Assembly (NCBI GenBank): GCA_964593865.1
Contig: CAZQKE010000130.1
Coordinates: 1 to 14,183, forward strand
Source: CAZQKE01 sp964593865
GTDB taxonomy: Bacteria; Chloroflexota; Anaerolineae; JAAYZQ01
Reading direction: 5' to 3'
DNA: 14,183 bases
Made by a program: the position numbers and the translations under genes. The notes under the pieces were generated by a model. It did no database searches and had not been told where the DNA came from. It saw nothing but the letters and a program-made list of their open reading frames with translations. Shown piece by piece: positions 6,114 to 11,956 of the stretch; the first letter of the stretch is position 1, and the number at the start of each line of letters is the position of its first letter.

Positions 6114-8303
6114 ATGGGAACAATCAGCAAGGAACGAATCGAAGCGATCCGGGCCGGGCACAAGGTCCTGGCCGAATTCCGCTACGAGCCGCAGCCGGTA
6201 GAGCGAGGCTACGCCGGACAAACCCTATACGTCAACGTCGGCGATAACACCATCCACACCAAACCGGTGGACGAAAAGATGAAAAATACCTTCATCGGAG
6301 GGCGTGGCTTTGACCTGTGGCTCCTGTGGAACGCCGTCAGCAGCGAGACCAAATGGGACAGCCCGGAAAACGAAATCGTCATCTCCACCGGCCCCATCGG
6401 CGGCATCACCCAGTACCCCGGCACGGGTAAATCTATCGCCGTGACCATCTCACCCCTGACCGGCATCCCCATTGACAGCAACGTAGGCGGCTACTACGGC
6501 CCCCTGCTCAAATTCGCCGGGTTTGATGCCATTGAGGTCCAGGGCATCGCCGAAGAAGAGGTTATCGTCTTTGTGGACGGCAACAAGGGCCTGGTGCAGA
6601 TCATCGCCGCGCCGGAAGAGGAGATCAACAGCCACCTGATCGCCGAGGAACTGACCGAACTATTCGCCGACAAGGCAAGCGACAAACCGGGGATCGCCGT
6701 CGTCTCATCGGGCATCGGTGCGGAGCATGTCCTGATGGGCTGCCTCAACTTTAGCTTCTACGATAGCCGCCGCCAGGTTGTCCGCCTCAAGCAAGCCGGG
6801 CGAGGCGGCATCGGTACGGTGATGCGCCACAAAAAGGTCAAGGCCCTGGTAGTCAAATACGTCGGCCTGGCCGGTGATAGCAACCATCCCGCCGACCTAG
6901 ACCTCATTCAAAAGACCGGGGCCAAGATGCACCGCGAGATTTACGAGCGCGACCCCATCATGTTTGAAATGCGCAAAGATGGAACCAACCACTTGACCAA
7001 GATCATGAACGACTATGACATCCTGCCGGTCCACAACTTCCGCTACGGCTCCCACCCCGAAGCCCACAAGATCTACTCGCCCCATTTCCAAAAATACTTC
7101 CGCTACGACGCCCCCGACGGCTGCTGGTACGGCTGCACCCTGGCCTGTGCCAAATTCGCCGCCGGATTGGAACTGCGCACCGGCCCCTACAAAGGCCAAA
7201 CCGTCACCGTAGACGGCCCCGAATATGAAACGGTGGCCGGGATCGGAGCCAATTGCGGCATCTGGGACCCCCACGCCGTGCTGGAAGCAAACTTCTATTG
7301 CGATACCTACGGCATTGACACCATCTCCTTTGCGACGGCAATGGCCTTTGCCATGGAATGCTACGAAGAAGGCATCCTGAACAAAGAGATCACCGGCGGT
7401 CTGGAGCTGAATTGGGGCAACGCCGAAGCCATGCTGGAAGCCCTGCACCAAATGGCCAGGGGCGAAGGCTTTGGCGTCATCATCGGCCAAGGCGTCCGCC
7501 GCATGAAAAAACTCTTTGCCGAGAAATACGGCGCGGACCCCCAATTCCTGCAAGATATCGGCATGGAGGTCAAGGGGCTGGAATACAGCGAGTATGTGAC
7601 CAAAGAATCGCTGGCCCAGCAAGGCGGCTACGGCTTGGCCAACAAAGGCCCCCAACACGACGAGGCCTGGCTGATCTTTATGGACGCCGTCAACAACCAG
7701 ATCCCCACCTTTGAGGACAAAGCCGAAGCGCTCCACTACTTCCCCATGTGGCGCACCTGGTTCGGGCTGAACGGCCTGTGCAAACTGCCCTGGAACGACG
7801 TTGAACCGGCGACCAACCGCGAACTGTACAGCGGCATCGAAGCCGCCAAAGTGCCGGAACACGTCCAGAACTACGTCAACCTATTCCGGGGCGTCACCGG
7901 GCGCGATGACGTGCAAAGCGGCGAGGACCTGATTCGCATGTCGGAAGTAGTCTACAACTTTCAGCGAATCTTTAACCTGAAGATGGGCCAGGGGACCCGC
8001 GAACACGACCGCGTACCCTATCGCTCCGTCGGCCCCGTCACCGACGACGAGTACGAAAGCCGCGCCGAACGTTACGACAAGCAACTGCAAGAACTGGTGG
8101 GGCTGGACCCGACGGGCATGAGCACGGCGGAAAAGCGGGAAGCTCTGCGCCGCTACCGGGAGGAACAGTACGAAAGACTGATGGATGCCGTCTACCAACG
8201 GCGAGGTTGGGACAAGAACGGTATCCCCACCCTGGAGACGGTGCGGGCGCTGGGCATTGACTTCCCGGAGGTGGTGGACCTGATCCAGGCCCATGCCGGT
8301 TAG
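6114..8303 (+). CDS. aor: Tungsten-type aldehyde:ferredoxin oxidoreductase family protein
   Basis: This AOR-family enzyme would oxidise an aldehyde to a carboxylic acid (or the reverse) at a bis-pterin tungsten, possibly molybdenum, centre. Family signatures are FIGGRGF near residue 65, STGPIGG, then SPLTG followed by GGYYGP in the pterin-binding first domain. Likely [4Fe-4S] ligands are Cys337, Cys341, Cys345 and the distant Cys556 in NGLCKLPW. The first three are spaced C-x3-C-x3-C, whereas the archaeal AOR I recall has C-x2-C-x3-C. At 729 residues it is longer than classical AORs (about 605-620), with roughly 35 extra N-terminal residues and a charged helical C-terminus ending in the familiar RGWDKNGIPTLE pattern. 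AGGAGG eight bases before the ATG supports the start. The substrate cannot be told from sequence; other family branches include BamB-like subunits. Confidence 0.9.
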   Translation: MGTISKERIEAIRAGHKVLAEFRYEPQPVERGYAGQTLYVNVGDNTIHTKPVDEKMKNTFIGGRGFDLWLLWNAVSSETKWDSPENEIVISTGPIGGITQYPGTGKSIAVTISPLTGIPIDSNVGGYYGPLLKFAGFDAIEVQGIAEEEVIVFVDGNKGLVQIIAAPEEEINSHLIAEELTELFADKASDKPGIAVVSSGIGAEHVLMGCLNFSFYDSRRQVVRLKQAGRGGIGTVMRHKKVKALVVKYVGLAGDSNHPADLDLIQKTGAKMHREIYERDPIMFEMRKDGTNHLTKIMNDYDILPVHNFRYGSHPEAHKIYSPHFQKYFRYDAPDGCWYGCTLACAKFAAGLELRTGPYKGQTVTVDGPEYETVAGIGANCGIWDPHAVLEANFYCDTYGIDTISFATAMAFAMECYEEGILNKEITGGLELNWGNAEAMLEALHQMARGEGFGVIIGQGVRRMKKLFAEKYGADPQFLQDIGMEVKGLEYSEYVTKESLAQQGGYGLANKGPQHDEAWLIFMDAVNNQIPTFEDKAEALHYFPMWRTWFGLNGLCKLPWNDVEPATNRELYSGIEAAKVPEHVQNYVNLFRGVTGRDDVQSGEDLIRMSEVVYNFQRIFNLKMGQGTREHDRVPYRSVGPVTDDEYESRAERYDKQLQELVGLDPTGMSTAEKREALRRYREEQYERLMDAVYQRRGWDKNGIPTLETVRALGIDFPEVVDLIQAHAG

Positions 8304-8321
8304 GCGGCAGCCGAGGGACTC

Positions 8322-8385
8322 ACCGCAAAGACGCCAAGAGCGCAAAGCCCTTCTTTTCCCTTCGCGCCCTTTGCGTCTTTGCGGT
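8322..8385. repeat. Imperfect 64-nt palindrome of a dispersed-repeat type
   Basis: Outer arms ACCGCAAAGACGC (8322-8334) and GCGTCTTTGCGGT (8373-8385) are a perfect 13-bp inverted repeat. Pairing continues inward with few mismatches: AAG 8336-8338 with CTT 8369-8371, GCGC 8340-8343 with GCGC 8364-8367, and AAG 8345-8347 with CTT 8360-8362. The loop is pyrimidine-rich. The unit is made of repeated CGCAAAG-like words, as in REP- or MITE-like intergenic elements that I recall from many environmental genomes. It lies 18 bases after the AOR stop and 36 bases before the sulfur-carrier start. In RNA it would form a long hairpin that could trim or protect the AOR message. Confidence 0.7.
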
Positions 8386-8421
8386 TCAAGCTTCCGAATG
8401 CGTTTTTGCGATAGAGGTACG

Positions 8422-8643
8422 ATGCACCCACACAAGACCGATTCTGTACGCGTCAATGACAAATGGGACATCCCCTGGCGTGAGGGGATGACCGTCAACG
8501 ATGTGCTCCAAGCCTGCAACTTTACCCATCATCACATCGTCGTCTCGGTCAACGGGACACTGGTCCCACCGGACACATACGATACCCACACCGTCGCCGG
8601 AGGCGATCAGGTCAAAGTGGTCCACATCATCGGCGGCGGATGA
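8422..8643 (+). CDS. ThiS/MoaD-family sulfur carrier protein
   Basis: This is a 73-residue ubiquitin-like protein ending in the Gly-Gly tail (VVHIIGGG) that is adenylated and thiocarboxylated so that it can donate sulfur. The phrases VNGTLVPPDTYDTH and GGDQVKVVHIIGG resemble ThiS (thiazole synthesis) more than classical MoaD (PPVSGG tail). However, the gene sits in an AOR operon, where ThiS/MoaD-like carriers commonly serve the dithiolene sulfur of the tungsto- or molybdopterin. I therefore infer a cofactor role and cannot exclude thiamine. The ATG at 8422 is preferred because the frame upstream runs through the palindrome at 8322-8385; GAGG at 8414-8417 provides a ribosome site. No E1-like or MoaE-like partner is in the window. 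Confidence 0.8.
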   Translation: MHPHKTDSVRVNDKWDIPWREGMTVNDVLQACNFTHHHIVVSVNGTLVPPDTYDTHTVAGGDQVKVVHIIGGG

Positions 8644-8658
8644 CGACAAGGAGGTGCA

Positions 8659-9519
8659 ATGAGCGAAATCGAACTGGCCGTCATCGGCGGATCGGGCGTT
8701 TACGACATGGAGGCCCTGACCGACATTGAGGAGCGATTCATCCCCACCCCCTTTGGCGATCCATCAGACCATATCGTCATCGGCACATTGGCCGGTAAGC
8801 GGATCGCCTTCCTGCCCCGCCACGGGCGGGGCCACCGGCTGACCCCCACAGAAGTCCCCTATCGGGCCAACATCTGGGCACTCAAGAGCCTGGGGGTGGA
8901 GCGCATCATCTCCATCAGTGCCTGCGGCAGCATGAAAGAAAAATACGCCCCACGCCATATCGTCATCCCCGACCAGATTTATGACAACACAAAGAAACGC
9001 GACTATTCTTTTTTCGGCGACGGCCTGGTGGCCCACATCGGCATCGCCGAGCCGTTCTGCCCTCACCTACGCGGCTTGCTCTACCGGGCAGTGCAAAAGG
9101 CCGGGGGAACGGTTCACGATGGTGGGACCTTTATCGTCATCGAAGGCCCCCGCTTCAGCACGCGGGGCGAAAGCAACATCTACCGCTCTTGGGGAGTGGA
9201 CATTATCGGCATGACCGCCGTCCCGGAAGCACAACTGGCCCGCGAAGCCGAAATCTGCTATGCGACGATGGCCCACGTGACCGACTATGACGTTTGGCAT
9301 GAGGAAGAAGAAGCGGTCAACGTGGAAATGCTCATCGCCAACCTACAAGCCAACGCCGCCCTGAGCAAACGGGCCATCATGGAGCTGGTGCCCATGTTGG
9401 ACGATGAGCGACCCTGCGACTGCGGCCAAGCCCTGGCAACGGCCATGATCACCCAACGCGATCTCATCCCCCAGGAAAAAATCAAACAGCTCGGCCCCAT
9501 CGTCGCCAAGTATTTTTAG
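8659..9519 (+). CDS. mtnP: S-methyl-5'-thioadenosine phosphorylase
   Basis: This enzyme cleaves 5'-methylthioadenosine with phosphate to adenine and 5-methylthioribose 1-phosphate; family members often also accept 5'-deoxyadenosine. The 286 residues match the family length. Visible signatures are GGSGVYD at 10-16, LPRHGRGH at 52-59 (phosphate site), SACGSMKE, DQIYDNTKKRDYSFFGDG, EGPRFSTRGES at 162-172 and Met185 in IIGMTAVPEAQLAREAE. Asp209 and Asp211 in TDYDVWHE are the adenine-recognising pair, which separates this from guanosine/inosine phosphorylases that have Asn there. The start follows AAGGAGG at 8648-8654 and the gap to the sulfur-carrier gene is 15 bases, so the two are one operon. 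The link to AOR may be disposal of 5'-deoxyadenosine made by radical-SAM pterin synthesis, or salvage pathways that end in an aldehyde; both are inference. Confidence 0.94.
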   Translation: MSEIELAVIGGSGVYDMEALTDIEERFIPTPFGDPSDHIVIGTLAGKRIAFLPRHGRGHRLTPTEVPYRANIWALKSLGVERIISISACGSMKEKYAPRHIVIPDQIYDNTKKRDYSFFGDGLVAHIGIAEPFCPHLRGLLYRAVQKAGGTVHDGGTFIVIEGPRFSTRGESNIYRSWGVDIIGMTAVPEAQLAREAEICYATMAHVTDYDVWHEEEEAVNVEMLIANLQANAALSKRAIMELVPMLDDERPCDCGQALATAMITQRDLIPQEKIKQLGPIVAKYF

Positions 9520-9569
9520 ACAGAATAAACCATACCCGCCCATCAGCCCTTTATGGAGGCATGACGGAC

Positions 9570-9615
9570 AAGCCACCGGCTTGGTTCGCTTGACGCGGCC
9601 CTGCGCCGGTGGCTT
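9570..9615. terminator. Inverted repeat between convergent genes
   Basis: AAGCCACCGGC at 9570-9580 and GCCGGTGGCTT at 9605-9615 are perfect 11-bp arms with a 24-base loop. A second small stem, CCGCC-GGTC-GGCGG, follows at about 9619-9632. The element sits between mtnP (+) and the gene at 9690-10340 (-), whose 3' ends face each other, so it could end transcripts from either side. There is no T-run. I see nothing else in the 170-base gap. Confidence 0.5.
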
Positions 9616-9689
9616 CACCCGCCGGTCGGCGGATGGCCGGGGCGCAGCAAGATCGCGAACGCCCGCTCGGCCGTCAACGATTCCTCCAC

Positions 9690-10340
9690 TTATCCCGGTA
9701 TTTCGGAGAGAACATCGGTTGCTTCCAACAGATGCACGCCTTCCCGCCCAAACAACTGCTTGCGCAACCAATATGCATGTTCAACCCCTACCAACACCAG
9801 CATTTTACAATCCGGATTCCGCGCCGCGCCCGCAAGAATCTGATCCAAAAAATGTTGATTCCAACGCTCCCATCCTTCCTTTTCATCTTTCCCAAAGACC
9901 TCACTTTGATACTTGTGTTTGATCTCAAAGTGACGGTCCGTTTCGGCAGAATTCACATCCATCGGCGAACTCCACCAACCCAAAAGCACCTCATATAGAG
10001 CGTTCACATATAGCCCGAATTGCTCCACCGCAGCCGGAGTCCGCTTCTCCAACTCGTCTACGGCTTTTTGCCCTAACCGGACCAATTCGGAATATAGCGG
10101 TTCGGCGGGTTCCAACGGGATCACTTCACATTGCAGGTGATCCAACAAAGGATAGATGCTATGCTGGTATTCTTGTTTGACCCGTTGTGCCTTCCGGTCC
10201 CTTAGGTCAGATGGCGTCAACTCAACGGCCAGAACATCAGGGGAAAAATGTTCTACTATTCTGGATAAATGAGCATAAGTGTAGTAATCGACCTCGCCGT
10301 GAAGATGGTGTAACGTTGAGAGTACCAGAATTTTTGCCAT
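9690..10340 (-). CDS. TraB/TIKI/ChaN-superfamily-like protein with GX2H-type motifs
   Basis: This is a 216-residue protein of unknown cellular role. Near the N-terminus it has VLSTLHHLHG with His11 (STLH, where the superfamily usually has GTxH), then VLAVELTP with Glu40. Near the C-terminus it has VLVGVEH with Gly185 and His188 (GX2H). Two GX2H motifs plus an early Glu are the hallmark of the TraB/PrgY/TIKI/ChaN-type fold, several members of which are metal-dependent proteases or esterases. The first Gly is Ser here. There is no signal peptide or membrane segment. The start at 10340 is chosen because GGGAGG lies six bases upstream and the MAKILVLSTLH start is natural; a start at 10409 would add a poor, Arg-rich leader. 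Base composition is visibly lower in GC (26/60 in one line and 31/60 in another) than in the following genes (45/60 in one line), which hints at foreign origin. Confidence 0.65.
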   Translation of the reverse strand: MAKILVLSTLHHLHGEVDYYTYAHLSRIVEHFSPDVLAVELTPSDLRDRKAQRVKQEYQHSIYPLLDHLQCEVIPLEPAEPLYSELVRLGQKAVDELEKRTPAAVEQFGLYVNALYEVLLGWWSSPMDVNSAETDRHFEIKHKYQSEVFGKDEKEGWERWNQHFLDQILAGAARNPDCKMLVLVGVEHAYWLRKQLFGREGVHLLEATDVLSEIPG

Positions 10341-10519
10341 CGCAATCCTCCCGCCCAACGGCGCGGGCACGTGACCTCCGCGCCGACGATCAAAGTCACC
10401 AGCCGACAAGTCGGCTTTATCCGCAGATCAGAGTAGGAAACACAGGAGCGGCGGACCGAGAGGGACACCAACACTCCGCCGGGGAGTTCGCCTCCTGAAC
10501 GCGCCAAGTACCGCCCAGT
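10341..10519 (-). promoter_or_regulatory. Long structured leader of the GX2H-protein gene
   Basis: About 178 bases separate the predicted start (near 10519) from the start codon. The RNA can form AGCCGAC/GTCGGCT (10401-10407 with 10410-10416). Closer to the gene it can form an 8-bp CGGCGCGG/CCGCGCCG stem (10359-10366 with 10378-10385), which ends six bases before the ribosome site. GTGAC near 10395-10399 and GTCAC near 10370-10374 (read on the minus strand) can pair instead, which would disrupt the second stem. This is suggestive of leader control, but I recognise no known RNA family. Confidence 0.35.
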
Positions 10520-10525
10520 AAGCTC

Positions 10526-10554
10526 ATCCTAACATGAACTGTTGAAAAAGTCAA
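10526..10554 (-). promoter_or_regulatory. Sigma-70-type promoter for the minus-strand GX2H-protein gene
   Basis: Read on the minus strand, the -35 box TTGACT (10554-10549) and -10 box TAGGAT (10531-10526) are separated by exactly 17 bases. Transcription would start near 10519 and run leftward into the gene at 9690-10340. It is back-to-back with the promoter of the DUF58 gene. Confidence 0.6.
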
Positions 10555-10603
10555 ACCCCGCCAACCCCAACCCACCATCTCCAGAGTTGGCAAAAACCCC
10601 GCC
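10553..10603. repeat. Direct and inverted repeats in the divergent promoter region
   Basis: AAACCCCGCC occurs at 10553-10562 and again at 10594-10603, 41 bases apart (about four DNA turns). The first copy touches the minus-strand -35 box and the second sits in the spacer of the plus-strand promoter. An inverted pair GCCAAC (10560-10565) and GTTGGC (10586-10591) overlaps the plus-strand -35 box. Such placement would suit an operator serving both promoters, but no regulator is known. Confidence 0.4.
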
Positions 10604-10615
10604 CTCTGCTATACT
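10587..10615 (+). promoter_or_regulatory. Extended -10 promoter of the DUF58-transglutaminase operon
   Basis: TTGGCA at 10587-10592 and TATACT at 10610-10615 are separated by 17 bases. The -10 box is preceded by TGC, giving an extended -10 (TGCTATACT). The start point expected six to seven bases later falls on or next to the GTG start codon at 10622, which implies a leaderless mRNA. Confidence 0.7.
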
Positions 10616-10621
10616 GCCCCC

Positions 10622-11950
10622 GTGGATGCCAATGCGACGACCACAATCCAACTGCGGCACCGCCGGCTGTGGATCGCCGTGGCCGTGCCGCTCATCCTGC
10701 AACTGATCGTCCCCAGCCGGGCCTGGATCGCCCTCCTGATCGCTTTGGGTGGGGCCGTGGGCTTGGGCTACCTCTGGGCCTGGCAGGCCGCCCACCGCCT
10801 CAGCGTCCACCGTGAGCAGCATTACGGCTGGGCGCATGTGGGCGACCTGTTGGAAGAGCGGTTCAGCCTGCACAACGACGGCCCCCTGCCCCTCCTATGG
10901 GTAGAGATTGACGACCATTCGGACCTGCCCGGCTACAACGCCCGCTCCGTCCGCAGCGTGGATGGGCGGCAGAGCCTCCAATGGCGGACCGAGGGCTTTT
11001 GCCGTCGGAGAGGATTGTTCCACCTCGGCCCCTGGCAGGTCCGCAGCGGCGACCCTTTGGGCCTCTTTCGGGTGACGATCCACCACCCGCAGCGGCGTTC
11101 CATCCTGGTCTATCCGCCCGTCGTCCACCTGCCCCACCTGCGCCTGCCGCGCGGAGCCTCCACCGGCGCGGGGCGCACCAGCCGCCGCGCCCTGGAAGTA
11201 ACAACCAACGCCGCCGGCGTGCGCCCTTACGCCCCCGGTGACAGCCTCAACCGGGTGCACTGGAAGAGCACCGCCCGCCAGGGCCGCCTCATGGTCAAAA
11301 CCTTCGACCTGGAACCCTCCGGCGACCTGTGGATCGTCCTGGACCTGGACGCCGCCGTGCAAGCCGGGCAGGGGGAAGAATCCACCGAAGAGTACGGCGT
11401 CATCCTGGCCGCCTCCCTGGCCGACCGGATGCTCCGCCAGAACCGAGCGGTGGGGCTGGTCGCCTACGGCACGACCGTTTCCCCCGGTTCGTCCCGGCCC
11501 CGGCCCCTGCCGACCCTGGTACTGCCCCAAAAGGGCCAGGCCCAGCAGTGGCGCATCCTCCGCGCCCTGGCCACCGTGCGGGCCGGCGGCCTCTGGCCCC
11601 TGGCCCGCGTCCTGGCCGAGATGGACCGCAACCTGGGCCGGGGTATGACCCTGGCCGTCATCACCCCCTCCTGCGACCCCGCCTGGGTAGCCGGGTTGCT
11701 GCCGCCCATGCGCCGGGGCGTCGCCCCGGTCGTCCTCCTCTTGGATGCGGACACCTTCCGGCAAGAGCCGTCCCGCGACGGCCCCCATTCGGTCGAGGCC
11801 ATGACCGGCCTCCTGGCCGACCTGGGCATCGTCAGCCACCGCATCACCAAAGGGATGCCTTTCCAACCCGTCGTCCCCCACAAGCCCCAGGGCCGCCCGG
11901 CCTTCAAAGTGCTGCCCGGCACGGGGCGCGTCATCCGGTTGGAGGAGTGA
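10622..11950 (+). CDS. DUF58 domain protein (VWA-like, membrane-anchored)
   Basis: This is a 442-residue DUF58-family protein, a group usually encoded with MoxR ATPases and transglutaminases and thought to help assemble or mature envelope complexes. Two hydrophobic segments lie at about 14-30 and 34-52. A beta-rich domain with HNDGPLPLLWVEIDD follows. The family signature starts at Val200 (VRPYAPGDSLNRVHWKSTAR). The von Willebrand A-like part begins at LWIVLDLD, with Asp241 and Asp243 at the usual metal-site position. The GTG start has no Shine-Dalgarno and coincides with the predicted transcription start, consistent with leaderless initiation. The stop is six bases before the next gene, and the ribosome site of that gene (GGAGG 11941-11945) lies within the last codons here, so translation is coupled. 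No MoxR gene is adjacent, which is less usual. Confidence 0.88.
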   Translation: MDANATTTIQLRHRRLWIAVAVPLILQLIVPSRAWIALLIALGGAVGLGYLWAWQAAHRLSVHREQHYGWAHVGDLLEERFSLHNDGPLPLLWVEIDDHSDLPGYNARSVRSVDGRQSLQWRTEGFCRRRGLFHLGPWQVRSGDPLGLFRVTIHHPQRRSILVYPPVVHLPHLRLPRGASTGAGRTSRRALEVTTNAAGVRPYAPGDSLNRVHWKSTARQGRLMVKTFDLEPSGDLWIVLDLDAAVQAGQGEESTEEYGVILAASLADRMLRQNRAVGLVAYGTTVSPGSSRPRPLPTLVLPQKGQAQQWRILRALATVRAGGLWPLARVLAEMDRNLGRGMTLAVITPSCDPAWVAGLLPPMRRGVAPVVLLLDADTFRQEPSRDGPHSVEAMTGLLADLGIVSHRITKGMPFQPVVPHKPQGRPAFKVLPGTGRVIRLEE

Positions 11951-11956
11951 TCCGCC

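Noticed and set aside
8293..8421. Longer version of the sulfur carrier starting inside the AOR gene
   Set aside because: The extra 43 residues would be translated from the palindromic repeat and are Arg-rich nonsense. The ATG at 8422 starts just before the ubiquitin-like fold and has a GAGG site.
10341..10409. Upstream start adding 23 residues to the GX2H protein
   Set aside because: The extension is Arg/Gly-rich and encoded by hairpin sequence, while the ATG at 10340 has an ideal GGGAGG site.
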